A stretch of 64,000 bases of DNA, taken from CAZVNZ01 sp964628515. Lineage in GTDB: Bacteria > Bacillota > Clostridia > Christensenellales > Christensenellaceae. Both the position numbers and the translations under genes were made by a program. Below the pieces are notes generated by a model, which had not been told where the DNA came from, ran no database searches, and saw nothing but the letters and a program-made list of their open reading frames with translations. Positions 1 through 7,776 of the stretch are shown piece after piece. The stretch lies in the NCBI GenBank assembly GCA_964628515.1, contig CAZVNZ010000007.1:53323-117322 (forward strand), in the 5' to 3' direction. Within the stretch, counting starts at the first letter, position 1. Each line of letters opens with the position of its first letter.

Positions 1-605
1 TCGTCCAAACGATGAGAGATGTATATAACCGTTACGTTTTTGGTTTTTAACTCTTTTATTACTTCAAACAATCGCTTAATTTCCCCTTCGGAAATGGCGG
101 CTGTGGGTTCGTCCATTATTATTACTTCCGCATCTGTGGCTATTGCCTTTGCAATTTCCACAATTTGTTTTTTAGCCACACTAAGTTTTGACACCAACTG
201 TTTTGGGTCTATGGCAGGCTCTATGTTTTTTAGTATTTCTATTGTTTTTTTAACACTCTCCGTTTTTTGCAAAAACCCAAGTTTTGTGGTTTCCATTCCG
301 AGTGTCAAGTTTTCCTCAACCGTAAGTTGATCCACAACATTAAGCTCTTGAAACAAGGTGCTTATGCCTTTGTCTCTGGCGGCTTTGGTGTTGTGTACAA
401 CAAGGCTTTTCCCGTTTAAAAAGATTTCTCCGGAAGTTCTGTCGAGTGCTCCCGTTAAAATTTTAATTAATGTGGACTTACCTGCGCCGTTTTCTCCAAG
501 CAAGCAATGCACGGTGTTTTTTTGAATTTCAAAGGTTACATCGTCAAGTGCTACCACACCGGGAAATTTCTTTGTGATATTTTTAATCTGCAATATGCTT
601 TCCAT
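1..605 (-). CDS. Sugar ABC transporter ATP-binding protein (RbsA/MglA-like), partial
   Basis: This is the N-terminal part (about 201 residues) of a CUT2-type sugar importer ATPase; the C-terminal part lies outside the window. The reading frame opens at an ATG (603-605) and has no stop before base 1. Visible motifs are Walker A GENGAGKST (residues 37-45), a degenerate signature LSVAKKQ, and Walker B IIMDEPTA followed by a D-loop. RbsA/MglA proteins are about 500 residues with two such domains, so the second domain and probably the permease should follow to the left. It lies downstream of the binding-protein gene on the same strand, with a stem-loop between them, so it should power uptake of the same sugar. 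The substrate cannot be told from sequence. Confidence 0.93.
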   Translation of the reverse strand, partial: MESILQIKNITKKFPGVVALDDVTFEIQKNTVHCLLGENGAGKSTLIKILTGALDRTSGEIFLNGKSLVVHNTKAARDKGISTLFQELNVVDQLTVEENLTLGMETTKLGFLQKTESVKKTIEILKNIEPAIDPKQLVSKLSVAKKQIVEIAKAIATDAEVIIMDEPTAAISEGEIKRLFEVIKELKTKNVTVIYISHRLD

Positions 606-663
606 CTGCGTCCCCCTATTATAGAGTTTTTTTGTGTGCATAATTAGGAATTATTCAACGCAA

Positions 664-691
664 CCCCCTGCCTTTATTTTAAGCAAGGGGG
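664..691 (-). terminator. Intergenic stem-loop between binding-protein and ATPase genes
   Basis: A C-run followed by TGC (664-671) can pair with GCAAGGGGG (683-691) around an AT-rich loop. There is no clear U-tract, so it is more likely an RNA-stabilising or partial-attenuation hairpin than a full terminator. Such hairpins after binding-protein genes are known to keep the binding protein more abundant than the membrane components. Confidence 0.5.
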
Positions 692-747
692 GCATTGAAT
701 TTAGTTTAGTTTAGATTAGTATATTATTAGTTGCTCTTAAAACCTGT

Positions 748-1869
748 TTAAAATTCGGGTTCTGCTCTGTATTCCTCTTTATACCATGCTCTTGCTTCTT
801 CAAGAGGGGTATTCCAGAAGTCTATTTCTTTGTCTGTTGCTTCTACTGTCATTTTTTCGTCGGCATTAATTTCTCCCGACCATGTTTTCATGATTGTATC
901 CACTTTAAGCATACCGTTTTCTTTGGGTGTTAAGCCCATTGTTATTTTAAATGATGATGATGGGTCATAAATGGCTACAAGCTCTGCACCTGTTGCATCT
1001 GTGCCCACGAGTATTTCTGTTTCTACAACACCGTCTTTAGCCTTGCCTCTGCCTGCCTCTTCAAGTGCCGGTAGTATTGCTAAGGAGTAATCCGAGCTTG
1101 CGCCGTAGAAAATGTTGGTTTCGGGTGCGGATTGAATAATATCTTGAGCCGCTTTGTACCCTGTGTCTCTTGTACCGCCACCGTCTATAATTTTGCCTTC
1201 TTTAGCGTCGGGGGCAACACTTTTAATACCTTCGATAAACGGGCCTGTTCTCATTGCTTGTACAACGGGAGAATCCACATAATCCACTACACTGTATACA
1301 ATGGGTTTATCCGGATGTGCTTTTGTCCATTGCTCTGCCGCTACTTTACCCATTTCAAAAGCTGCACTTGCCTCGTTGATTGCAACAAAGGGTACGTTGT
1401 TTTCTGTTTCTAAATAGAAGGTTATAATGGGTATTCCTGCCGCTCTTGCAGCCTCTATGCCCGGCACTACGCTTTCTGCCTCGTAGCTGTGTACAACTAT
1501 GGCATCAACGCCTTCCGCAATAAGTTGGTCTAAGTTGGCAACTATTGTGGGTTGCTCAAATTTACCGTCTAATACTTTAACTTCTGCGCCGTATTTTTCT
1601 TTTGCATACTCCGTAAACCATTCTACATCCGCTTGATGATAGCCGTTTGCAAGAGTAATGGGTATTTTACCGATTACAAGCCCTTGAGGTATCTCTTTAA
1701 CCTCGCCTGCCGGTGCCTCGCTTGCAGGTGCCTCGCTTGCGGGCGCTTCGCTTGCAGGTGCCTCGCTTGCAGGCGCTTCGCTTGCAACGGGAGCTGCCGC
1801 CGGCGCACATGCCGCAAAAGCCATAACCGCTACAAGTAGGGTAACTACTAATAATGTAATTTTTTTCAT
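748..1869 (-). CDS. Sugar ABC transporter substrate-binding lipoprotein (Peripla_BP_4 type)
   Basis: Predicted extracellular, lipid-anchored receptor of a CUT2 sugar importer, 373 residues. It has a basic N-terminus, a hydrophobic segment and a lipobox ending in Cys21 (AFAAC). A linker of five ASEAP repeats follows (residues 29-53), then a periplasmic-binding-protein fold of the ribose/xylose type starting near residue 65, with a typical VANLDQLIAEGVDAIVVHS stretch. The ATG is preceded by GAGGAAT, a good ribosome site. It sits between the UroD-like gene upstream and the ATPase gene downstream, so the three are probably one operon under the promoter near 3150-3178. The ligand is unknown. Confidence 0.93.
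   Translation of the reverse strand: MKKITLLVVTLLVAVMAFAACAPAAAPVASEAPASEAPASEAPASEAPASEAPAGEVKEIPQGLVIGKIPITLANGYHQADVEWFTEYAKEKYGAEVKVLDGKFEQPTIVANLDQLIAEGVDAIVVHSYEAESVVPGIEAARAAGIPIITFYLETENNVPFVAINEASAAFEMGKVAAEQWTKAHPDKPIVYSVVDYVDSPVVQAMRTGPFIEGIKSVAPDAKEGKIIDGGGTRDTGYKAAQDIIQSAPETNIFYGASSDYSLAILPALEEAGRGKAKDGVVETEILVGTDATGAELVAIYDPSSSFKITMGLTPKENGMLKVDTIMKTWSGEINADEKMTVEATDKEIDFWNTPLEEARAWYKEEYRAEPEF
1711..1785 (-). repeat. Five tandem 15-bp repeats encoding ASEAP linker
   Basis: Five consecutive 15-bp units encode ASEAP at residues 29-53 of the binding lipoprotein. They form a flexible spacer between the lipid anchor and the binding domain. Near-identical units like these can expand or contract by slippage. 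The lipoprotein at 21164-22555 has a looser Pro/Glu-rich linker of the same kind. Confidence 0.9.
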
Positions 1870-1896
1870 TTTAATTCCTCCGTATATTTTTTATTC

Positions 1897-1914
1897 TTCG
1901 CAAAATTTTGCGAA
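1897..1914. promoter_or_regulatory. Perfect 18-bp palindrome TTCGCAAAATTTTGCGAA
   Basis: A perfect palindrome lies in the 60-bp gap between the UroD-like gene and the binding-protein gene. It could be an operator, or a hairpin with a short AT-rich loop affecting message stability. No second copy was noticed in the window. Confidence 0.45.
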
Positions 1915-1929
1915 AACTTTTAAACTAAC

Positions 1930-3051
1930 TTATTTTTTGCTGTACTCTTTGGCGTAGTTGTACATAGCTACCACGTTTTCAAAGGGTACATCGGGTTGTA
2001 GATGGTTGTTTGGGGCAAGAATGTAGCCACCGTTTATATTCATTTGGTCTATACGCAAAGCAACTTCTTTTTTTACATCCTCCACACTACCCCTCATAGC
2101 TTGCTGAATATCAATTACTCCGTGGAAAACCAAGTCCTTGCCAAACTCTTCCTTAATGCGTTTTGGGTCCATATCTTTTGCTAAAGGTTGTATGGGGTTT
2201 AGTACGTCCACCCCTGCTTTTATAAGCTCGGGTATAAAATCGTAAATTGCACCACAACTGTGGAAAAATATTTTAACTGTGGGGTATGCCTGTTTTACTG
2301 CGGAAAAAATCCGATTAAAGGGCTCTGCAAAAAACTCCTTAAACATATCTAAAGACATAAAAGGCGCATGCTGTGTGCCTAAATCGGAGGTAAACTCCAG
2401 CCACTCTATGTAGGGTGCAATAGGCTTTACATAATACAAAGTTAGGGGGATTAATATATCCGTAATTTTGTCTATCAATTTGTGAGCAAACTCTTTGTTC
2501 ATATATAAGTCCACAAAAAATTCCTCGGGCCCTCTTAAAAACTGCGCAAGCTCAAAAAACATACCCGAAACGGGGGAGGTTGCGGTAATTGCCTTGTCTG
2601 TGTTTAAAAACCAGTCTTTTGCCCGCTCCTCTATGCCTTCGATTCTGCCCTCATCTTCCGGTTTTGGCCAGTTGTAGCCGTCTAAATCGGCAACTTCCGC
2701 CTCCGCTAAAGGAAAATATGCAACGGTTGGGTAAATTGCGGAAACATCTCTGCCCACTCCCCACTCGTCTATTACAAAACCTTGCTGGTTTTTATAGCTT
2801 TTAAAGCCTTTGGGCTTGCCTATGTTGATGTGTCTGAAATCGGAGTTTAGTCTGTCTGCAAGTATGTAGTCCTCGTATTCCGTAACTGTGCCCGGGCGTA
2901 TAAGTCTGCCTTCCTCTGTAATATCAAAATGCTTTTTTAAATCAAAATATAGCTGATTTGTTATTCTTGATGCGCTACCCCATAAATCTGTAGGCACACA
3001 GTCGGGTGTTTGATGATTAAGCGCCACCTTTACTCTTTCTCTGCTTGTCAT
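1930..3051 (-). CDS. UroD-superfamily protein (MtaA/CmuA-like), incomplete zinc motif
   Basis: A 373-residue protein of the uroporphyrinogen decarboxylase / cobamide methyltransferase superfamily. It is not a convincing HemE because the N-terminal Arg-rich substrate motif of HemE is absent. The methyltransferase-type H-x-C-G motif is present as HSCG (His264, Cys266). The third zinc-ligand Cys expected in the C-terminal APGC motif of MtaA-type enzymes is Asn here (APNN, residues 346-349). Family members transfer methyl groups between corrinoid proteins and thiols, but the missing ligand makes activity uncertain. It is the first gene of the sugar-binding-protein operon and is divergent from a SorC regulator, which suggests a role linked to the imported sugar. 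Confidence 0.88.
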   Translation of the reverse strand: MTSRERVKVALNHQTPDCVPTDLWGSASRITNQLYFDLKKHFDITEEGRLIRPGTVTEYEDYILADRLNSDFRHINIGKPKGFKSYKNQQGFVIDEWGVGRDVSAIYPTVAYFPLAEAEVADLDGYNWPKPEDEGRIEGIEERAKDWFLNTDKAITATSPVSGMFFELAQFLRGPEEFFVDLYMNKEFAHKLIDKITDILIPLTLYYVKPIAPYIEWLEFTSDLGTQHAPFMSLDMFKEFFAEPFNRIFSAVKQAYPTVKIFFHSCGAIYDFIPELIKAGVDVLNPIQPLAKDMDPKRIKEEFGKDLVFHGVIDIQQAMRGSVEDVKKEVALRIDQMNINGGYILAPNNHLQPDVPFENVVAMYNYAKEYSKK

Positions 3052-3149
3052 TTAAGCTCTCCTTTATTTATATGTAAAAATATTGATTTATCCATTATGT
3101 TTTTATACTATTTTCCGTTTTTTGTAACTATTTGCTTGATGTTGACTAA

Positions 3150-3178
3150 AGTTTATTATGATTTTTACTAAATGTCAA
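3150..3178 (-). promoter_or_regulatory. Sigma-A promoter for the minus-strand UroD/sugar ABC operon
   Basis: Read on the minus strand there is TTGACA (3173-3178), a 17-bp spacer and TAAACT (3150-3155), about 100 bp upstream of the UroD-like start. The -35 is consensus and the -10 matches four of six. Confidence 0.6.
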
Positions 3179-3197
3179 CGTAGGGAGGCAATATAAT

Positions 3198-3236
3198 TGC
3201 ACAAATGCTCAATAAAAATTACTGCACATTTGTTCA
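3198..3236. promoter_or_regulatory. Putative SorC operator: two TGnnCAwwTGnnCA direct repeats
   Basis: Two 14-bp boxes, TGCACAAATGCTCA (3198-3211) and TGCACATTTGTTCA (3223-3236), lie 25 bp apart, about two and a half helical turns. Each follows the internal symmetry TG..CA..TG..CA. They sit between the divergent promoters of the SorC regulator and the UroD/ABC operon, where a SorC-type tetramer would be expected to bind. Confidence 0.55.
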
Positions 3237-3267
3237 CTTATTATGCTCCCACAACCGCCTATTTGTA

Positions 3268-3297
3268 TTGACATATAAAATAATTCGTGAAATAATA
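3268..3297 (+). promoter_or_regulatory. Possible promoter of SorC regulator gene
   Basis: A consensus TTGACA (3268-3273) is followed after 18 bp by ATAATA (3292-3297). A separate TATAAT at 3317-3322 has no good -35 and could be an alternative -10. Confidence 0.45.
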
Positions 3298-3351
3298 TAA
3301 AAAAGTGTAAAATTGTTATAATCACTCAAGGCAATTTTAGAGGGTAAGCAA

Positions 3352-4305
3352 ATGACAGACTCATCTTACAGAGAATCCTTAATAACGGTGGCAAAATTGT
3401 ATTATATGGGAAATATGTCTCAAGAGGCAATAGGCAAGCTAATGGGGCTGTCTCGCCCTAAAGTTTCCCGTATGCTAAATTCGGCACGGCAGATGCAAAT
3501 AGTAAGGTTTGATATTAGCACACCCCCCTCTCATTATACCTCTCTTGCAACTAAAATAAAAAGTCATTACGGGCTTAACGAGGTAATGGTGTTGCCCTCG
3601 GAAAGCACTAAAGAAATGTCTAAACACGGCGTGGCAAAGGCGGCGGCGCACTACCTTGAGGGTATAATAAAAGACGGCTTTATAATAGGCATTGCCTGGG
3701 GGTCTACTATTAGCTACATCCCCAAATATTTAACAAAAAGCACCAAGCAAAACGGTAGTATATGGCAACTTACGGCAGGGTATCCCTCCCAAAGTTTAGA
3801 GCTTGACGGCCACGAGATTACAAAGCGGTTTGCAGAAAAGCTAAACGCAACCTTTCATGTGCTAAACGCCCCCTTTATAGTGCAAAACAAACTGCTTAGA
3901 ACACTACTTATGAACGAGCCGGATATTGCCAACCATTTTAAGATGTTTGAACAAATGGACGTGGCCTTTGTGGGGTTAGGGTCTTCCGACCCGGAGCAAA
4001 GTATGTCCTACAAATGCAAGTGCATAACTTTAGACGAATCTAAAGCCTTAGTACAGGAGGGCATGAGTGCAGACGTTTGCGGACACCGAATGTTTATAGA
4101 CGCAAGACCTGCGGAAAGCTTTTTATCGGACAGAGTAATTTCCATAGACCTCGATGTTTTAAAGAGCATACCCACAGTAGTGGCGGTAGCGGTAGGGGAA
4201 GAGAAAACCCAATCAATAATAGCCTCCGCACGAGGCAAATACATAAACGTACTTATTATAGACGAGCTTGCGGCAATATCCGTAATAAAAACGGAAGGTA
4301 TTTAG
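3352..4305 (+). CDS. SorC-family sugar-responsive transcriptional regulator
   Basis: A 317-residue regulator with an N-terminal helix-turn-helix (about residues 17-50, QEAIGKLMGLSRPKVSRML) and a C-terminal SorC sugar-phosphate-binding domain (about 60-315, with GIAWGSTI, LTAGYPS and VAVGEEKTQSI stretches). SorC/CggR-type proteins bind DNA as tetramers and release it on binding a phosphorylated sugar. The ATG follows GAGGG at a good distance. It is divergent from the UroD/ABC operon and 72 bp upstream of a second UroD-like gene on its own strand. It probably controls both flanks through the TGnnCA boxes at 3198-3236. Confidence 0.93.
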   Translation: MTDSSYRESLITVAKLYYMGNMSQEAIGKLMGLSRPKVSRMLNSARQMQIVRFDISTPPSHYTSLATKIKSHYGLNEVMVLPSESTKEMSKHGVAKAAAHYLEGIIKDGFIIGIAWGSTISYIPKYLTKSTKQNGSIWQLTAGYPSQSLELDGHEITKRFAEKLNATFHVLNAPFIVQNKLLRTLLMNEPDIANHFKMFEQMDVAFVGLGSSDPEQSMSYKCKCITLDESKALVQEGMSADVCGHRMFIDARPAESFLSDRVISIDLDVLKSIPTVVAVAVGEEKTQSIIASARGKYINVLIIDELAAISVIKTEGI

Positions 4306-4377
4306 CATTTTTCGAGAGCCTTTAGGGGTTTTCGGCATTATATACGTATAAATCAATAATTTATAAGGAGAATAGAA

Positions 4378-5538
4378 ATGGGATTAACAAAAGCACAAAG
4401 AGTATTAAACCAATTTGAGCGCAAGGAAGTAGACTATCTGCCAAGCCAAATAACCTTTTCGGACAGAACGAGGGACAAAGAAATAAGCGAGGCGCTAAAG
4501 TTAGACAGTCCGGAGCAGTTAGACGATTATTTAGAAAATCACATTGTTTTTACCTTTGAGAAAAACGATGTACCCCTGTTTTTCAGAAACGACGAAGCCA
4601 CCATGAACCAATTAGAAAAGGATGGCTATGTGCGTATAGACAGGAAAAACAACACCGCTTACGACAACTGGGGAATGGGCATACTTATAGGCTCGGACGG
4701 CTTTTTTTCCAACTATTCTCCCTTAGAAGGCAACAAAGAGGCAAACGCAAAGGCAAGGGAGTTTTTGCCGGACAGAGTAGCAAAGTTGTTGGATTTACCC
4801 TTAGAAGAGGCGGTAAAAAAATACGAAGCCCCCGATTTAAACCAAGCGGGAATTTACGAGTGGTTAGAGCGGGATAAAAACGGAGTAGATGGGGATTTAT
4901 GCGTAATACCCTCCGGCTATTTTGCCACCTACGAGCGCTCCTATGCAATTTTAGGCTGGGCAAATTTTATGACAGAAATAGCAGGCAACCCCAAGCTAAT
5001 AAGCGAAATGATGGAAAAAATTACAGATTACAGAATAAAGCTTGCAAAGGTTAAGGCAGATTTAGGGTATAAAATAGTTCATCATGGTGATGATTTAGGT
5101 ATGCAATGCTCGGGCTTTTTCTCTCCTGCAATGTTTAACGAGCTGATGATGCCACAGTACAAGCGGTTGTTTGCGGAATACAAAAAGTACGGGCAGTACA
5201 TTTTTATGCACAGCTGCGGAAAGATGATAGACTATCTGCCTCAATTAATAGATGCAGGGCTTGACGGCTGGGAGCCTGTACAACCCTGTAACGATTTGCG
5301 CTACATTAAAAAGGAGTACGGCAAAGACCTTGTATTTATGGGTGGAATAGACACCCAAGGCTTGCCTTTTATGAAGCCCGAAGAGGTTAAAAAAATGGCA
5401 AAAGAGGCAATAGAAATTTTAGGCAAGGGTGGCGGATATATAATAGCCCCTGCCCAAGAAATAATGAACGATGTACCCTTAGAAAACGTGGTAGCAATCT
5501 TAGAGACAGCTGTGGATTTAAGGGATAAAGTAATTTAA
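4378..5538 (+). CDS. UroD-superfamily protein (MtaA-like), third zinc ligand missing
   Basis: A 386-residue protein of the UroD / cobamide methyltransferase superfamily, related to but distinct from the 1930-3051 gene. It has HSCG (His278, Cys280) and a conserved HHGDDLGMQ stretch typical of the family barrel. The expected C-terminal APGC is APAQ (Gln360 replaces Cys). A strong ribosome site (AAGGAG) precedes the ATG. It follows the SorC regulator by 72 bp, which includes a TATACGTATA palindrome at 4341-4350, and is followed by two hairpins, so it is likely the last gene of a two-gene unit. Substrate unknown. Zinc-dependent methyl transfer would need an alternative ligand. Confidence 0.88.
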   Translation: MGLTKAQRVLNQFERKEVDYLPSQITFSDRTRDKEISEALKLDSPEQLDDYLENHIVFTFEKNDVPLFFRNDEATMNQLEKDGYVRIDRKNNTAYDNWGMGILIGSDGFFSNYSPLEGNKEANAKAREFLPDRVAKLLDLPLEEAVKKYEAPDLNQAGIYEWLERDKNGVDGDLCVIPSGYFATYERSYAILGWANFMTEIAGNPKLISEMMEKITDYRIKLAKVKADLGYKIVHHGDDLGMQCSGFFSPAMFNELMMPQYKRLFAEYKKYGQYIFMHSCGKMIDYLPQLIDAGLDGWEPVQPCNDLRYIKKEYGKDLVFMGGIDTQGLPFMKPEEVKKMAKEAIEILGKGGGYIIAPAQEIMNDVPLENVVAILETAVDLRDKVI

Positions 5539-5542
5539 TAGG

Positions 5543-5628
5543 GGTAGTGCTTGCCACTACCGACGAGTTAGATTTTTATAGATAAAAGAGCCTTTAGCGG
5601 TTGTTGCTTAAGGCTTTTTGCTTTTTTT
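5543..5628 (+). terminator. Two hairpins ending the SorC/UroD unit
   Basis: The first stem pairs GGTAGTG (5543-5549) with CACTACC (5555-5561) without a T-run. The second pairs AGCCTTTAG (5589-5597) with CTTAAGGCT (5607-5615) and is followed by a T-rich tract to 5628, a standard intrinsic terminator. Confidence 0.75.
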
Positions 5629-5705
5629 GGGGGTAATAGTGCAATTACTATATTTGCATTGTTGTACGCCGAAAATCTACGTTTGGCGAATCAATATCAT
5701 AGAGT

Positions 5706-5792
5706 TTATGTATATTTAATGTATTTTTTAAGTTTGAAATACCTTTGGTTAAGTGTTTTATGCTCGGCGGTCAGCTTGGTGTATTCTGCTTT
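5706..5792 (-). pseudogene. Possible fragment of a mobilisation or transposon protein
   Basis: A short minus-strand frame encodes KAEYTKLTAEHKTLNQRYF and a few more residues before a stop. The wording resembles the C-terminal coiled coil of relaxase/mobilisation proteins of Clostridia. It is upstream-truncated by a stop and lies next to other insertion-sequence debris. The match is from memory of the family style only, so this is weak. Confidence 0.25.
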
Positions 5793-5939
5793 CTACGCCT
5801 TTACCGGCAGGGAAGTCTGCCCATTCATCACGCCTTTTTAGTAGATCGTTGCCGCCGTAAATAGGATTTGGTCGGCTTCTTTCAATCCCTTTTTACCCTT
5901 GCATTTCAGATAAATATCGGCTTGCTCCATATGCAGTGA

Positions 5940-6210
5940 GTACATTGCGAAACTTGCCACTTGTAATATCCTGATTGCGACACATTAAGTTCTCTTGCCA
6001 TTTCTGACACACTCCGCTTATTTTCAGTGCTATTTATAAACTTAAATATTTCTTTCTTTGCTATCTTTTTTGGCTCTGCGGGAAAAAACCAAGAGCATCC
6101 TTTAATATTGCATTTGATTTTTTCAATCCTCTTATTTCTTTCATTAATTGTATTTCTCTTGCTAATTTGACTACTTCTTTTTTAAATTCTTCTTCATATT
6201 TTTTGATTTT
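5940..6210 (-). pseudogene. Decayed IS3-family transposase (orfA/orfB remnants)
   Basis: On the minus strand a frame starting near 6210 reads KIKKYEEEFKKEVVKLARE and then KKSNAILKDALGFF, the N- and C-terminal signatures of IS3-type OrfA, with the middle deleted. After a stop and frame change the sequence continues as KKEIFKFINSTENKRSVSEM and then ELNVSQSGYYKW, the start of an IS150-type OrfB. The rest of OrfB, including the DDE residues, is missing. This is a dead relic in the gap between the UroD gene and the utilisation locus. Confidence 0.75.
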
Positions 6211-6221
6211 GTTCGAGAATT

Positions 6222-6330
6222 ATTAGTGCGTAGTGGTTAGTGGTTAGAAATTAGAAAGAGCACCCTCCAAACGCAAGCCCAAACAAAAAAGAGGAATACC
6301 CAAGAAATCTAACCACTAACCACCAAACAA
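6222..6330 (-). repeat. Dispersed repeat copy overlapping the FGGY kinase 3' end
   Basis: On the minus strand this segment contains GGTTAGTGGTTAG, GGGTATTCCTCTTTTTTG, a GGGCTTGCGTTTGG stretch and GGGTGCTCTTTCTAATTTC. The same phrases recur at 41139-41820, and partly at 26585-26680 and 62678-62736. The repeat supplies the kinase stop codon. Confidence 0.75.
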
Positions 6331-7772
6331 ACCGCATCTCTCCACCCCTGTTTTTTCTTAGAAACCCAATCCATACTCGCAGTAGGCAAAAACCGTTCAT
6401 ACTCCACACACGAAAAAACCCTTTTATCGTACACCCCAAGAGCAAGCCCTGCCATGTAGGCTACCCCCGTTGCCGAAAGCTCCTCTATTTTTGAGGCGTG
6501 CACCTCTATACCGCAAATATCACTTTGAAACTGCATTAAATAACCGTTTTTTGTGGCGCCACCGTCCGCTTTTAAAGTGGTTAGATTTATGCTTGAGGCT
6601 TCTCTCATTGCGTCTATAACATCGCTGATTTGAAAACCTATGCTCTCGAGTGCGGATTTTACCACCTCGTTTTTCCCTGTGGTTGGCGTCATTCCACATA
6701 TTATAGCTTTTGCTTTGTTATTAAAATAAGGTGCGCTAAGCCCTGTAAATGCAGGCACAAAGTAGGTTGTGTCCTCTTTGTTTGCCATTTTTGCCATCTC
6801 TTGCGTACTGCTTGCATCGGTAATTATGCCTAAATTGTTTTTAAGCCAACTGATTACGCCACCCGTGTAGTTAATGTTGCCCTCCAAAACATAGGTTGCC
6901 TCCCCGCCCACTCCCCAGCCGATAGAGCATACCACCCCATTTTTTGTTGCAAAAGGCGCTTTGCCTATGTTCATCATAACGGAAGAGCCTGTGCCGTAGG
7001 TGGCTTTTATGCTACCCACTTCAAAACAGCCCTGTGCAAAAAGTGCGCTGTGAGAATCCCCCATAACGCTGTGAATAGGCACTTCCTGCTTAAGCAATCC
7101 TTCAAAATTCGTGTAGCCGAAATTTGCGTTGCTGTCAAAAACCTTGGGTAGTGCGTCTGCATCTATGCCAAACAACTTGCAAATGCCTTCATCCCACTTT
7201 AAACTGTTAATGTTAAATAATTGAGTGCGAGACGCATTGGAATAATCGGTGGCGTAGCTTTGGCGGTTTGTCAGGCGATACACCAAAAAACTGTCCATAG
7301 TGCCATAGCACAAGTCTTTTTTGTCTTTGTGATGATGATTGTTAAGCCAGGCTAATTTTGCCGCCGGAAAGTAGGGGGATGGGTAAATACCCGTTGTGCT
7401 TTTAATGTACTCACCCTCTTTTTTGGTTATACCTTCTATAATACTCTGTCCTCTACTGCATTGCCACACTACTGCGTATTCCACCGCCTTGCCTGTGTGC
7501 CTGTTCCAAATTAAAGAGGTTTCTCGTTGGTTGGAAATACCCACACCGCAAATTTTGCCTGTGTCCGCTTTTGTATTCTCTAAAAGAAGTTTTACGGCGG
7601 TTAGGGTGTTTGCGTAAATCTCCTCCCCATCGTGAGAAACATAGCCCAACTCGTTTACTATTTGTTTGTGGGCGATGTCCTGCCTGCCTATAATATCACC
7701 CTTGTTGTCGTATAAAATTGCCTTTGTGCCTTGGGTGCTTTGGTCTATGGCTATTATGTATTTTTCTTCCAC
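6309..7772 (-). CDS. FGGY-family carbohydrate kinase
   Basis: A 487-residue sugar or polyol kinase of the FGGY family. It has the N-terminal ATPase-fold phosphate-1 motif (AIDQSTQGTKAILYD, residues 8-22), the GISNQRET stretch and the adenosine-binding GATKNGYLMQFQSD region near residue 405. It resembles glycerol kinase and pentulose kinases, and cytoplasmic phosphorylation of a ketose made by the neighbouring isomerase is the most likely role. It is the last gene of the utilisation operon, 4 bp after the isomerase. The last codons (VVSG, stop) come from the repeat at 6222-6330, so the native C-terminus may have been replaced. Confidence 0.88.
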   Translation of the reverse strand: MEEKYIIAIDQSTQGTKAILYDNKGDIIGRQDIAHKQIVNELGYVSHDGEEIYANTLTAVKLLLENTKADTGKICGVGISNQRETSLIWNRHTGKAVEYAVVWQCSRGQSIIEGITKKEGEYIKSTTGIYPSPYFPAAKLAWLNNHHHKDKKDLCYGTMDSFLVYRLTNRQSYATDYSNASRTQLFNINSLKWDEGICKLFGIDADALPKVFDSNANFGYTNFEGLLKQEVPIHSVMGDSHSALFAQGCFEVGSIKATYGTGSSVMMNIGKAPFATKNGVVCSIGWGVGGEATYVLEGNINYTGGVISWLKNNLGIITDASSTQEMAKMANKEDTTYFVPAFTGLSAPYFNNKAKAIICGMTPTTGKNEVVKSALESIGFQISDVIDAMREASSINLTTLKADGGATKNGYLMQFQSDICGIEVHASKIEELSATGVAYMAGLALGVYDKRVFSCVEYERFLPTASMDWVSKKKQGWRDAVCLVVSG

Positions 7773-7776
7773 CCCA

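Noticed and set aside
1711..1785. CRISPR-like array
   Set aside because: The tandem units are 15 bp without spacers and encode a protein linker.
1930..3051. True HemE (uroporphyrinogen decarboxylase)
   Set aside because: The N-terminal Arg-rich substrate motif is absent, no other haem-synthesis genes are nearby, and methyltransferase-type HxCG is present.
5659..5841. 60-codon plus-strand open frame
   Set aside because: No ribosome site or domain; it lies opposite mobile-element debris.
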